A DNA stretch of 64,000 nucleotides. Source: Planotetraspora thailandica. GTDB lineage: Bacteria; Actinomycetota; Actinomycetes; Streptosporangiales; Streptosporangiaceae. Both the position numbers and the translations under genes were made by a program. Positions 1-8,697 of the stretch are shown piece after piece (the stretch's first letter is position 1; every line of letters starts with the position of its first letter). The notes under the pieces were generated by a model, which was given only the letters and a program-made list of their open reading frames with translations, did not search any database and was not told where the DNA came from. The stretch covers positions 1 through 64,000 of the forward strand of contig NZ_BOOR01000043.1 of NCBI RefSeq assembly GCF_016863335.1, read 5' to 3'.

Positions 1-519
1 ATACATCAGTTCCTGCGCCTCAGCCAAACACGCAGACGCCACTTCCGGCGGATCAGCCAAGGCCAGCGCGGACGCGGCATCGACCAGCACTGCCACCAAC
101 TCACCCGAACCCAGTCCGCGCATCCCGGCAGAACCAGCCGACCCAGCCCATGTCCTGGCGTCTTGCGAGTTGGCCGTCTCCGCCGATGCCTCGGGCTCCG
201 CCGACGCGGTCGGCTCAGGCGGCTCAGACGCCTCCGGCTCTTGCGCTGGGGCCGGTTCGGACGGCGTCGGCTCGCGCAACGGCTCGTAGGGCGTGGGATC
301 GGACGGTGTGGGATCAAGCGCGGCGGGAGATGGAGGCGTGGACTCGGATGAGGCGATCTCCCACCACGGCCTGAGGAGGGGAGAGGGGCTCAGCGCCGAA
401 CTCCCGTCGGAGGAGAACTCACCCGCCCTGGCCGCCGCTTCGGCCCACCACTCAGGAATGTGCAGCACCCGACCGGCGTCGGAAGACGGCGAGGAGCGGC
501 TGCCTCGAACTCCGGTCAC
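1..519 (-). CDS. Possible DUF222/13E12-type (HNH endonuclease) protein, N-terminal part, runs off the window
   Basis: An uninterrupted minus-strand frame of 173 codons runs from a GTG at 519-517 to the window edge. A purine-rich site (GAGAGGGG) lies about five bases upstream of that GTG and fixes the start. The first ~125 residues are low-complexity and rich in Pro, Glu, Ser and Ala, with repeated EP and PSEP steps. A helical segment follows (GELVAVLVDAASALALADPP) that resembles the opening of the DUF222/13E12 domain found before HNH nucleases in actinobacteria. The HNH core is outside the window, so the family call is an inference. The next gene on this strand, the sigma-4-like protein, ends about 535 bases upstream, so this one is probably transcribed separately. 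Confidence 0.45.
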   Translation of the reverse strand, partial: MTGVRGSRSSPSSDAGRVLHIPEWWAEAAARAGEFSSDGSSALSPSPLLRPWWEIASSESTPPSPAALDPTPSDPTPYEPLREPTPSEPAPAQEPEASEPPEPTASAEPEASAETANSQDARTWAGSAGSAGMRGLGSGELVAVLVDAASALALADPPEVASACLAEAQELMY

Positions 520-1054
520 GCCCACCCCTCTCTGAATCGAAAACGTGTCTGAATAATCTCACAGAGAGTGGCTGATTGGCTACATAAATCGAACAGAAGT
601 TCTCCCTTGTGTGCGCCGGAAATATCGCGATAACTAGCAAAAGATCCGCGACTGGATCACCCACACAGCGACCGGATCACCCGGGCCATCGGGTTGTGAC
701 CCGAGCGGATGGGCCGTACAGAAAGGCACGCTTGAACATGCTCGGGAGAGCCGGGCTGCCGCGGCCCCCGCTCCCTCCGCTTCTCGGGCGTCCGAACACT
801 TCCGGGTACGGCGCGGCACCCCTCACGGTGCGGCACGGCCACGCCCCCGCGGCACATACCTACGGCGCATCCCCGTGGCGCACCCCCAAAGGCACACCGC
901 CACGGCACGGCCGCACCCCCGCCGCGCAATCCCCCAACGGCACACCGCCACGGCGCGGATACAACCCGCAGACCGTGACGTGCGCGGCGGCGTTACGACG
1001 ACCCCAAGAAGACGACCCCATAGAAGGCGACGGCCCCCGTGGAATCCGGCCCCG
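520..1054. other. Long intergenic stretch without a convincing gene
   Basis: The first ~130 bases next to the GTG at 519 are relatively AT-rich and probably hold the promoter of that gene. The rest is very GC-rich. It contains a short direct repeat, ggcacaccgccacggc at 891-906 and again at 939-954, within C/A-rich sequence. Open frames here have no recognisable domain and no good ribosome binding site. Confidence 0.4.
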
Positions 1055-2890
1055 CTAGGAGAGGAAGCCGAGGATGTCCCGGTCGCCACGCTCCTTGAGC
1101 CGCTCCAACACCTCCTCGCGGGAGGCGCCCTCGGGCAGGCCGATGCGGGAGCCGATGAGCCGCACGCCCTCGGCCTCCGAGGCCACCGGCGCCGTGTAAC
1201 CGATCAGATGGAGGGCCCGGCCGAGCGGGGGCAGCCCGGCCGCGGCGGCGGGCAGGAAACGGGTCAGAAGTTCGCCGCCGTCGGAGACCGTGATGAACAC
1301 GTGGTCGCCCTCGGAGGCGTTGTATTCGCCGAGCGCCGGCCTGATGGACCCCATGGTCGGCTGGTTGTGCCAGCTGATCACGACGTCGCCCGTAGGCGTG
1401 GAGGCGGTGAGCTGGCCGCCGGGCGCCATCCCGAGGTGGGCGGCGAAGCCGGTCGGCAGCGGAGACCCCGACCCGCGCAGGTGCTCGGCGTTGATGTCGA
1501 CGCGGTGCCACCAGCGGCCGTCGCGGCTGCGGAAGGACCTGCGGGTCATCGAGACGTCCTTGCGCGGCTGGTACGGCTCCGCCTGCTCCTGCCCGGCGAC
1601 CCTGATCCACCCGCGCTGGGTTCGTTCGAACCCGGGGCCGCCCGCGTAGGCGCGCACCGAGCTCTCGCTCACCTCGTAGCGGGAGGTCAGGTTGGCCACG
1701 ATGGTGTTGACCGACGCCTCGCCCCCGGACCGCTCGATCTCCTTGACGATCATCTCGCGGATGCCGAGGTACTCCTCACCGCCCCAGCGGCGCAGGCCGT
1801 ACTTGTTGCGGTCCAGGCGGACGAAACGCTCGTCGGAGGCGAGCTGGTTGCGCACCCCGACGGTGCTGTAGTCCTCGCCGATGCGCTCCTGGATCTCCTC
1901 CGGGCTCAGGGGCGTTCCTGCGATCGCGAGCACCGCCTCGGCCTTGTCGTTGACGCTGCGCGGCCACGCCACGACGTGCCCGTCGAGCACGCGCAGCTGA
2001 GGCACGGACGCGAGCCATCGCTCCGCCACGTCGCCGCGCACGCCGAGCTGCGCGGTCAGCGACACGGCGTCTTCCAGGTTCCTCGGCCCGTCGGCGAACA
2101 GCTGCCGCGTCTTCTCTCTCAGCTCGTCGGCGCCTCCGGCGACCAGCCAGCCGTCGGTCTGCTCGTAGCCGGTGAGCAGCGTGCGCAGGAACCGCCACGC
2201 GGGAATCGCGAGCGTGGTCAGCTCGGTGCGGTGCCAGGGCGCGGCGTCGGCGAGGTCGTCGGCCGGTACGGCGGAGCCGAGCCGGATGCGCAGCGCGGAC
2301 AGGTGGGCGGTGAGCGGGGCGGCCTCGGGCCCGTCCAGCCAGGCCAGCACGTGTTCGCGCAGGTCGCGCTCGATCTGCCTGATGCGCTCACGGGTGACGG
2401 AGAAGCGCTGGGCCAGTTCGTCCAGCGTGGCCCGCTGCCCGGTGGGGGCGTCGGTGGCGTCGAAGTACAGCCGGTCCCTGGCGATGGCCCGCTGCCGGTC
2501 GTCGAGGCGGGCGAACACCCGGTCGATGATCTCGGGCAGCGCGTCGGCGGCGACCTCGTCCATCGGCTCGCCGGCCAGCAGCCGGTCGAGCACCCCCATG
2601 AACAGCTTGTGCACGGTCTCGCGCTGCCCCGGCGTCTGGAGGCTGTCGACGGGGTCGGTGAACCGGAGCAACGGGAGGATGTCGCCGAGGATGAGGTGCT
2701 GCCAGCAGGCGATGGTGAGGTCGGTCAGCCGGGAGGCGACCTGGGCGGTTCCCACCACGGCGCAGGCCCGGTCGAGCGGAAGCGCCTGCCACCACGCGTC
2801 GGGAAGGCCGGGGTCGCTCGCGATCGGCTCCACCTGGCCCGGCGCCGTCCAGCGCAGGGGGGGCACGATGTCGCTCAGGCTCAGATTCAA
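1055..2890 (-). CDS. Sigma region-4-like HTH protein with tandem winged helices (third gene of the helicase operon)
   Basis: About 611 residues, function unknown. The TTG at 2890 was chosen because it aligns the N-terminus (NLSLSDIVPPLRW) with that of the paralogue at 5004-6677 (NFCLSDLVPPLRW); a TTG at 2908 is possible. Residues ~125-185 look like sigma-70 region 4: an RLDDRQRAIARDRL helix, then LDELAQRFSVTRERIRQIER, a clear HTH with the sigma-type TRERIRQIE recognition helix. Two winged-helix-like segments follow (around SPEEIQERIG and EASVNTIVANLTSRY). The ~200-residue C-terminal module, ending RLKERGDRDILGFLS, is shared with the paralogue and not recognised. No core-binding region 2 is visible, so it is unlikely to be a complete sigma factor. 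It lies 49 bases behind the helicase gene. Confidence 0.75.
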   Translation of the reverse strand: MNLSLSDIVPPLRWTAPGQVEPIASDPGLPDAWWQALPLDRACAVVGTAQVASRLTDLTIACWQHLILGDILPLLRFTDPVDSLQTPGQRETVHKLFMGVLDRLLAGEPMDEVAADALPEIIDRVFARLDDRQRAIARDRLYFDATDAPTGQRATLDELAQRFSVTRERIRQIERDLREHVLAWLDGPEAAPLTAHLSALRIRLGSAVPADDLADAAPWHRTELTTLAIPAWRFLRTLLTGYEQTDGWLVAGGADELREKTRQLFADGPRNLEDAVSLTAQLGVRGDVAERWLASVPQLRVLDGHVVAWPRSVNDKAEAVLAIAGTPLSPEEIQERIGEDYSTVGVRNQLASDERFVRLDRNKYGLRRWGGEEYLGIREMIVKEIERSGGEASVNTIVANLTSRYEVSESSVRAYAGGPGFERTQRGWIRVAGQEQAEPYQPRKDVSMTRRSFRSRDGRWWHRVDINAEHLRGSGSPLPTGFAAHLGMAPGGQLTASTPTGDVVISWHNQPTMGSIRPALGEYNASEGDHVFITVSDGGELLTRFLPAAAAGLPPLGRALHLIGYTAPVASEAEGVRLIGSRIGLPEGASREEVLERLKERGDRDILGFLS

Positions 2891-2939
2891 TGCAGGTCCA
2901 ACCGGCAAGGGGAATATATCCGCAGTTCAGGGTAGGGGG

Positions 2940-5000
2940 TCAGCTGGGCAGGAAGGGGCTTGCCCGGCCGGAGTACGACACGTACAGCAGCTCGCCGGCC
3001 CTCGTGCACGCCACGTAGAGCAGCCCCCGTTCTCGTTGCAGGTCGTGAGCCCGGGCAGCGGGGTCCTCCGAAGCCGGGGTCAGCGCGTCGGGCGCCGGCA
3101 CGATTCCGTCAGCCACGCCTATCACGGCGACGCGGCGGAATTCCAGCCCTTTCATTCCGTGGAGGCTGGTGACTTTGACCGTTATGCCGGCGTCCCGCAG
3201 GGCCTTGCGCGTGGTCGTGACGAGCTCGGCGGAGCGGGCGGCGACGGCGATGTCGTGAGTCGGCACGCCTTCCTCCATCCACTCGGCCACATGCGCGATC
3301 AAACCGGCGATCTCGGCCTCCGGCGTGACGTACTCCCGCACCATCGGGCGGGCGCCGTCCCGCACGGCGCGGAAGCCGTACAGCTCGGCGATGCCGTCGA
3401 CGAGCCCGTCGGCCGGTCCGCCGCCCCGCAGGCGCACGCCCCAGGACAAGGTCTCCTGAGAAAGACGATAGGAGATCTTCAGGTGGAAGCGGCGGGCGGG
3501 GATGCCGACGTCCGCCAGCGCGACCCGGGTGTCGAACATGCGCTGGTGGGGGTCGCCCACGACGAACAGGTCGTTGGCGGCGACCGGCACGGCGGCGCGC
3601 AGCAGCCGCCACTGGGCCGGGTGCAGGTCCTGCGCCTCGTCCACCACGATGTGCCGGTACGGTTCCCGCCCCGGGGCCTGCTCGCCGAGGAGGTCGCCCG
3701 TGGCCTGCCCGAGCAGTCCGGCCGCCTCCGAGGCGAGCTGGAGGAGCGTGCGCCGGCCGGACTCCCTGAGCCGCCCGACGACATGCTGGACGGCGCGCCA
3801 CACCATGGCCCGGCCGCGCGGGGTCAGCTTGACGCTGCGGCCGGGGCGGCTCGCCGCCTGGTATTCCTCCAGGGTCCGCAGGTTCTGGGCGAGGATGACC
3901 TGCTCCCACTCGCGCAGCAGGAAGGCCGCGCCGAACCTGGCCCCGGCCGCCTCCTCCCAGAGCGTGCCGAGGTCGCCCGCGTCGGCGAGGACGGGCGGGC
4001 GTCCCTCCGCCTCGGTGACGATCCGGTGGGCGAGCCTGTCGACGTTGCCGACCTCGACGCGCTTGCGCACCACCTCGTCATCGATGATCATATCGAGCCG
4101 CGCGGACATCTCCGTGGCCAGTCCCTGGGAGAAGGTCACGAGCATGACGGGCCCCTCGGCGGCCCGGGCGAGGTGCGCGGCCCGGTGCAGCGCGATGACC
4201 GTCTTCCCGGTGCCCGCCCCGCCCGTCACCAGCACCGGATGGTCGTAGCGGTCCCAGTTGGCGTACGTGCGCTGCTGCGGATACAGGAACGTGCACCAGT
4301 GCGGCAGCGTGAGGATCCGGTCCAGGTCGTCGCGGTCGGCCGCGAAGCGCGCCTGGTGGGGGCTGCGCCGCAGCGCCGCCGCCAGGTCGCCCGGATCGAC
4401 CTCGCCGGTCTCGGCGGACCGGCAGGCGTCCAGTTCCCGCCAGGCCGCCGCGAGCGAGCCGCCGCGGGCGAGCGTCGCCAGCGGGGCGAACTGGCTCTCC
4501 GGCAGCAGCGGTTCCAGGGCCTCCAGGTCGGCCTCGCTGCTCATCAGGCGCACCAGCCCGAGCAGCCGGTGGTCGATGCCGATGTCGAGCAGGTCGGCGT
4601 CGCAGAAGGAGGAGAACAACCGCCGGCGGGTCTGCGGGGCCGAACGGCGCAGCGCAGGTTCGATCCGTTCCAGCGCTTCTGCGTCCCACGCCTCCGCCAC
4701 ACCGATCGCCGCGTTCACCCCGAACCGGTGCCGCCGCGCGTACGTCCACGCGACCGCGTCGGGCAACACGGTAACCAGCCAATACGTGTCGCCCTGCCGT
4801 ACGGCCACGGCGCGATGGCCCGCGGCGGCGCGCAACGTGATCACGCGGTGGTCGCGGCCGTTGCGCACGCGCTCCGGATGCGGAGCCCCGTCGGCGTTGG
4901 TGAGGAGCCGGCGTATCGCGGTCACGACCTCCCGGCGAACCGGCCGGGCCAGGGTGCCGAGCTCTCTGGCGAAGTCCGGGGAGACCGCGAGCCGGGGCAC
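2940..5000 (-). CDS. SF1 UvrD/Rep-type helicase with RelE-like N-terminal domain
   Basis: 686 residues, GTG start only 3 bases after the stop of the upstream paralogue, so translation is probably coupled. Residues ~1-95 (RNGRDHRVITLRAAAGHRAV, YWLVTVLPDAVAWTYARRH) look like a RelE/ParE-fold domain. Helicase motifs follow in order: Walker A TGGAGTGKT (~259-267), motif Ia VTFSQGL (~288), Walker B VVDEAQD (~452-458), motif III VGDPHQRMFD (~481), LHGMKGLEFRRVAVIG and RGLLYVACTRAGELLYVSYS near the end. The ATPase motifs look intact. Residues ~100-250 are a linker not recognised. UvrD-family proteins unwind DNA or strip bound protein; RelE-fold domains can cleave RNA, but toxin activity here is untested. 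Confidence 0.88.
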   Translation of the reverse strand: MPRLAVSPDFARELGTLARPVRREVVTAIRRLLTNADGAPHPERVRNGRDHRVITLRAAAGHRAVAVRQGDTYWLVTVLPDAVAWTYARRHRFGVNAAIGVAEAWDAEALERIEPALRRSAPQTRRRLFSSFCDADLLDIGIDHRLLGLVRLMSSEADLEALEPLLPESQFAPLATLARGGSLAAAWRELDACRSAETGEVDPGDLAAALRRSPHQARFAADRDDLDRILTLPHWCTFLYPQQRTYANWDRYDHPVLVTGGAGTGKTVIALHRAAHLARAAEGPVMLVTFSQGLATEMSARLDMIIDDEVVRKRVEVGNVDRLAHRIVTEAEGRPPVLADAGDLGTLWEEAAGARFGAAFLLREWEQVILAQNLRTLEEYQAASRPGRSVKLTPRGRAMVWRAVQHVVGRLRESGRRTLLQLASEAAGLLGQATGDLLGEQAPGREPYRHIVVDEAQDLHPAQWRLLRAAVPVAANDLFVVGDPHQRMFDTRVALADVGIPARRFHLKISYRLSQETLSWGVRLRGGGPADGLVDGIAELYGFRAVRDGARPMVREYVTPEAEIAGLIAHVAEWMEEGVPTHDIAVAARSAELVTTTRKALRDAGITVKVTSLHGMKGLEFRRVAVIGVADGIVPAPDALTPASEDPAARAHDLQRERGLLYVACTRAGELLYVSYSGRASPFLPS

Positions 5001-5003
5001 GCG

Positions 5004-6677
5004 CTAGCCCAGTAAGGAAATCAGGTCGCGGTCGCCCCGCTCCCGCAGGCGGGTGACGAGCTCGGGTCGCTCGACGGGCCCGGACAGGCCGATCCTCGTC
5101 GCGATCACCCGTACGGCCTGCTCGGGGGTGCTTCCCGGCGCGGTGTACCCCACCAGGCGCAGGGCGTGGGATGTGGCGTCGCCTCCGTTGGCGGCCGACA
5201 GGTGCCGCACCCGCAGCATGCCCTCGTCGGACAGCGTGAGGAAGACGTGGCCGCCCTCCTTGGCGGCGACCTCCGTGAGGATCCGCTGCAGCGAGCTGAA
5301 GCCCGGGCGGGAGTCCCACGTCAGCTCGACGTCGCCGGCCGCGCTGGGCACGGGCCGGGTCTCGCCGGGGGTGAGTCCCAGGTAGGCGGCGAACCCGGAC
5401 GGCATCGACACCTCGGCGCCCTGGAGGTGCTCCTCGGTGACGTCCACTCGCAACCACCAGCGCCCATCGGGCTGGCGGAAGCACCGCCGGGTGAGGGAGA
5501 CGTCCTTGAGCTGCCCCGCGGGAGTGCCCGCGGCGGACCCGTCGGCGCCTGTGGAGGGGGCGGCGCCGTTCTTGTTCTGGATGCGCAGCTGGGGAACGCT
5601 CTCCAGCCACTCCTTGGCCACCTCGGGGTGGATGCCGAGGGACGACACCAGCTCCAGGGCCTTCGAGACGGTGGGCGGGCGCTCGGCGTTGACGATCAGT
5701 TTGACGGTCCGCTCGTGCAGCTCGGCGATATCGCCGGCGACGAGCCAGTCGCCCGACACCTGATAGTCGGTCAGGGTGGCCACGACGAAGTGCCACGCGG
5801 GCACGTCGAGCGAGCGCAACTCCTGCTCGTGCCACTCGGTCGCCATGATGAGCCTGCTCTTGGGCGCGGCCACGCCGAGCACGTCGGTCAGCCACGTCAG
5901 GTGCTCCCGGTACGGCGCGGCCTCCGGCTTGTTCAGCCATTCGGCGAGCCATTCGCGTAACGCGGTCTCCAGCCCCTGGATGACGTCGGGGGAGATGGCC
6001 AGGAGCCTGGCCAGCTCGTCGACCGCCGAGGGCGCGTCGGTGAAGACCCTGTTCTGGGCGACCATCCACGTGCGGTCGTCCATGTCGGAGAACGCCGCGT
6101 CGATCAACGTGGGGAAGTCGACCTCGGACGGTGCCCGATGAGGTGAGTCGGCGCCATTCGAGATGTCCCTGACGCCCGCGACCCCCTCGGCATGCCCGTC
6201 GTCCGGCGCCGGCTTGACGAGCCTGACCGGGCTGCCGTTGATACGCGTCCTGCCCCCCGCGGGCTCGTCGGCCTCCGGCGCGAGGCGCGCGAAGACGGCG
6301 GTGAACAGGGCGGTCAGCACGGGCTTGGCCTTGATGAACGGCTGGTCGGTGAGCTCGCGTCCCGACAACGCCAGCAGGCCGGGCCAGGAGCCCGCACGGT
6401 CGAGCGCGATCGCCACCTGCGGGTCGTCGGCCTCGTCGGGGTCGAGCACGTAGAGCGCGGGCAGCACGTCGCCGACGGCGGCGGCGGGCCAGTGCTCCAG
6501 CGCCAGGTCGGTGATCAGTTCCCCGAGGGAGTCGGCGTCCATGACCCCGAGGAGCCGCTCCATCGGCAGACTCCGCCACCAGGCGTCCGGCAGGTCGCCT
6601 TGCTCGCTCAGGAGTCCGATGCGGGCGGCATCACTCCAGCGCAGTGGTGGCACGAGGTCACTCAGGCAGAAGTTCAT
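5004..6677 (-). CDS. Paralogue of the sigma-4-like HTH protein, first gene of the helicase operon
   Basis: About 557 residues from ATG at 6677, chosen by alignment with the paralogue at 1055-2890 and because a TTG at 6719 would place a 16-bp palindrome inside the gene. The N-terminus (NFCLSDLVPPLRW) and C-terminus (RLRERGDRDLISLLG) match the paralogue closely. The region-4-like segment is degenerate: VDELARLLAISPDVIQGLET stands where the paralogue has a sigma-like recognition helix. The winged-helix portion is replaced by a short Gly/Ala/Ser linker. The protein therefore keeps the shared scaffold but probably not the DNA contacts. It is followed at 3 bases by the helicase. Function unknown. 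Confidence 0.75.
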   Translation of the reverse strand: MNFCLSDLVPPLRWSDAARIGLLSEQGDLPDAWWRSLPMERLLGVMDADSLGELITDLALEHWPAAAVGDVLPALYVLDPDEADDPQVAIALDRAGSWPGLLALSGRELTDQPFIKAKPVLTALFTAVFARLAPEADEPAGGRTRINGSPVRLVKPAPDDGHAEGVAGVRDISNGADSPHRAPSEVDFPTLIDAAFSDMDDRTWMVAQNRVFTDAPSAVDELARLLAISPDVIQGLETALREWLAEWLNKPEAAPYREHLTWLTDVLGVAAPKSRLIMATEWHEQELRSLDVPAWHFVVATLTDYQVSGDWLVAGDIAELHERTVKLIVNAERPPTVSKALELVSSLGIHPEVAKEWLESVPQLRIQNKNGAAPSTGADGSAAGTPAGQLKDVSLTRRCFRQPDGRWWLRVDVTEEHLQGAEVSMPSGFAAYLGLTPGETRPVPSAAGDVELTWDSRPGFSSLQRILTEVAAKEGGHVFLTLSDEGMLRVRHLSAANGGDATSHALRLVGYTAPGSTPEQAVRVIATRIGLSGPVERPELVTRLRERGDRDLISLLG

Positions 6678-6700
6678 GCGTTCCCCATCACTCCATCGGA

Positions 6701-6716
6701 TCAGACCATAGTCTGA
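6701..6716. promoter_or_regulatory. 16-bp palindrome before the helicase operon (candidate operator)
   Basis: tcagaccatagtctga has perfect 6-bp arms (TCAGAC/GTCTGA) around a 4-bp centre. It sits 24 bases upstream of the ATG at 6677, in the only gap before the three-gene operon. This is a typical place for an autoregulatory operator. Which protein binds it, if any, is unknown. Confidence 0.4.
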
Positions 6717-6743
6717 CAAATCCCCAAGCGTAGGGGCACCTCG

Positions 6744-7544
6744 TCAGGGACGAACGGCAGCGAATCGCAGCCGGACGTAGTCGGCCATCCACCCCGATTC
6801 CCGGCGAAGCGCAGGTGCGGCGAGTTCGTTGACCCGCCGCAGCAGCGGTTCCACGACGGCCGGCGGCACGCCGTCCAGCAGTGAGCCGGCGAACATCCGC
6901 ACCCAGTCAGCGGCGCCGTTGGGGCACTCGTCGAGCGGTGTGGGGCGGTCGAAGTATTCCAGGAGCCTGACGGTGAAGCCACCTTGTTCGAGGCGCCGGG
7001 CATACTCGGCCGGGCTGGGAAAATACCAGGGCAGCTCGGGTTCGCGCAGGCCGTACTCCCGCCAGGCGGTCAGCATGGCCGAGGTGAGCGCCGCGCAGTT
7101 GCCCGCGCCTCCGAGCTCGGCCACGAACCGGCCGCCCGGTCGCAGGGCCATCCGCACGCACGCGATCACGGCGTCGGGATCGCGGGTCATCCAGTGCAGG
7201 GCCGCGTTGGAGAACACCGCGTCGTACGGCTGGGCCACCGTGAAGTCGTGGCCGTCGCCGACGATGAAGTCGAGGCCGGGGTGCTGGGCGATGGCCGTCT
7301 CGATCATGGGTTGGGAGCCGTCGATCCCGAGCACCTCGGCACCCCGCGCGGCGATCTCCCCGGTCAGCACGCCGGTGCCGCAGCCGAGGTCGAGTACACG
7401 CTCGCCTGGCCGCGGATCGAGCAGCTCCAGCAGCGGCGCCCCATGTGAGGAGACGTAGCCGAAGGAGCTGTCGTAGGCACGAGCGTTCCATCTCGTGAGA
7501 CCGGGGGTTTCATACCGCAAGATCGGCTCGCATTCTGACTTCAT
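6744..7544 (-). CDS. Class I SAM-dependent methyltransferase (Tam/BioC-like)
   Basis: 266 residues, typical for small Rossmann-fold methyltransferases. Motif I, VLDLGCGTGVLTGEIA, is at ~49-64, the acidic motif II in EVLGIDGS, and the post-II segment YDAVFSNAALHWM resembles trans-aconitate 2-methyltransferase and BioC-type enzymes. The C-terminal half includes ELPWYFPSPAEYARRL, a substrate lid seen in that group. The substrate cannot be read from sequence. It lies on the same strand as the helicase operon, ending 66 bases before it, and 52 bases downstream of the binding-protein gene, so cotranscription with either is possible. No strong ribosome site is visible. Confidence 0.8.
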   Translation of the reverse strand: MKSECEPILRYETPGLTRWNARAYDSSFGYVSSHGAPLLELLDPRPGERVLDLGCGTGVLTGEIAARGAEVLGIDGSQPMIETAIAQHPGLDFIVGDGHDFTVAQPYDAVFSNAALHWMTRDPDAVIACVRMALRPGGRFVAELGGAGNCAALTSAMLTAWREYGLREPELPWYFPSPAEYARRLEQGGFTVRLLEYFDRPTPLDECPNGAADWVRMFAGSLLDGVPPAVVEPLLRRVNELAAPALRRESGWMADYVRLRFAAVRP

Positions 7545-7596
7545 TCAGATAGCGATCCACTTTACGGCTTCAGAGGCCTCTGCGAGTTGTGCATGC

Positions 7597-8676
7597 TTAG
7601 CCGACTGCTTGTGACCAATGTGTCTTGAGGTAGGACTTGGCCTGATCCTGCTCCGGGATCGTGAGGACCACCGGCGTGCCATCCACCTTGGCGAGCTTGG
7701 CGGCCGCGCCCTGGTCCAGGGTGCCCCGCATGTCCATCGCCTCCATCCGGATCGGGCGGGCGTAACCCTTCAGCAGGAGGTTCTGGCCCTCGTCGGACAG
7801 GAGGAACTCCTCCCACAGCCGCGCGGCGGCCGGGTGGGGCGCGTTCGCGTTGATCGCCTGCACGTAGTAGGCGGCGAGCACGGCGTCGCGGGGGATCGCC
7901 ACCTTCCAGGCGGGCTTGCCCTCCCGGTCGGACGCCTCCGCCCGGGCGGTGTTGAGGAAGTCCCAGTCGATGACGGAGGCGGCCCGGTCGGGCTGGCTGA
8001 GCAACCCCGACTTCTTGATCTTGGAGAAGAAGTCGACGCCCCGCGCCGCGTCGGCCTTGCCATCGCTCAGCGAGGCCGCCATGACGCCGCTGAACGCCGA
8101 CGCCATGCGCAGCGGATCGCCCGGCAGCGCCACGGTGGTACCCGGCTTGAGGAGGGAGGTGTAGGACGACGGCGCCTGGATCACGCGTGGGTCGTAGCCG
8201 ATCGACATGTAGCCGCCGTAGCCGGCGAACCAGTTCCCCTTGGGGTCCTTCAGCTGGTCGGGGATGTCGCGCCACGCGGCGACCTTGTAGGGGGCGAACA
8301 GCTTCGCGTTCGCCACCGCGACGTCCAGGCTGAGGTCGACCACGTCGGGGGCGCCCGCGCCGCCCTGCCTGACCGCGTCCACCTCCTGCCGGCTGCTGGC
8401 GTCGGGGGCCGTGGCGATGACCTTGATCCCGTACTTGTCGGAGAAGCGGTCGAGGATCTCGGCGTAGTTCACCCAGGTGCGCGGCAGGCCCACGACGTTG
8501 AGGACCCCTTCGCGCTTGGCCGCGTCCCGGAGCCTCTCCATGGTGGAGAAGCCCTCCTTCATGGAGGCGGCTTTCGGGTTGATCGGCGGCAGATTCTCCC
8601 CGGACTGCGGAGACCCGGAGCATCCGGCCGCCACCGAGACGAGCACGACGACTACAGCACTGGCACGTATGGTCAC
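7597..8676 (-). CDS. Extracellular solute-binding lipoprotein (iron/FbpA-type ABC substrate-binding protein)
   Basis: 359 residues from GTG at 8676. A short signal peptide ends in a lipobox, VSVAAGC, so the mature protein is lipid-anchored outside the membrane. The rest fits a class II periplasmic-binding fold of the FbpA/PotD/thiamine group: EGVLNVVGLPRTWVNYAEIL, then IKVIATAPDASSRQEV and GAPDVVDLSLD, with GYGGYMSIGYDPR in the hinge region. No permease or ATPase gene is adjacent, so it is an orphan receptor that must work with a transporter encoded elsewhere. The ligand is not predictable from sequence alone. Confidence 0.82.
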   Translation of the reverse strand: MTIRASAVVVVLVSVAAGCSGSPQSGENLPPINPKAASMKEGFSTMERLRDAAKREGVLNVVGLPRTWVNYAEILDRFSDKYGIKVIATAPDASSRQEVDAVRQGGAGAPDVVDLSLDVAVANAKLFAPYKVAAWRDIPDQLKDPKGNWFAGYGGYMSIGYDPRVIQAPSSYTSLLKPGTTVALPGDPLRMASAFSGVMAASLSDGKADAARGVDFFSKIKKSGLLSQPDRAASVIDWDFLNTARAEASDREGKPAWKVAIPRDAVLAAYYVQAINANAPHPAAARLWEEFLLSDEGQNLLLKGYARPIRMEAMDMRGTLDQGAAAKLAKVDGTPVVLTIPEQDQAKSYLKTHWSQAVG

Positions 8677-8697
8677 GCTGTGTATGTTCTGTGCTGG

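Noticed and set aside
609-1058. 149-codon plus-strand frame with Pro/Arg/His repeats in the first intergenic gap.
   Set aside because: No ribosome site, no recognisable domain, and the repeated peptide reflects the short DNA repeats at 891 and 939.
875-2935. Long plus-strand open frames over the helicase operon.
   Set aside because: They are antisense shadows in a high-GC region; the minus frames carry real domains, ribosome sites and operon spacing.
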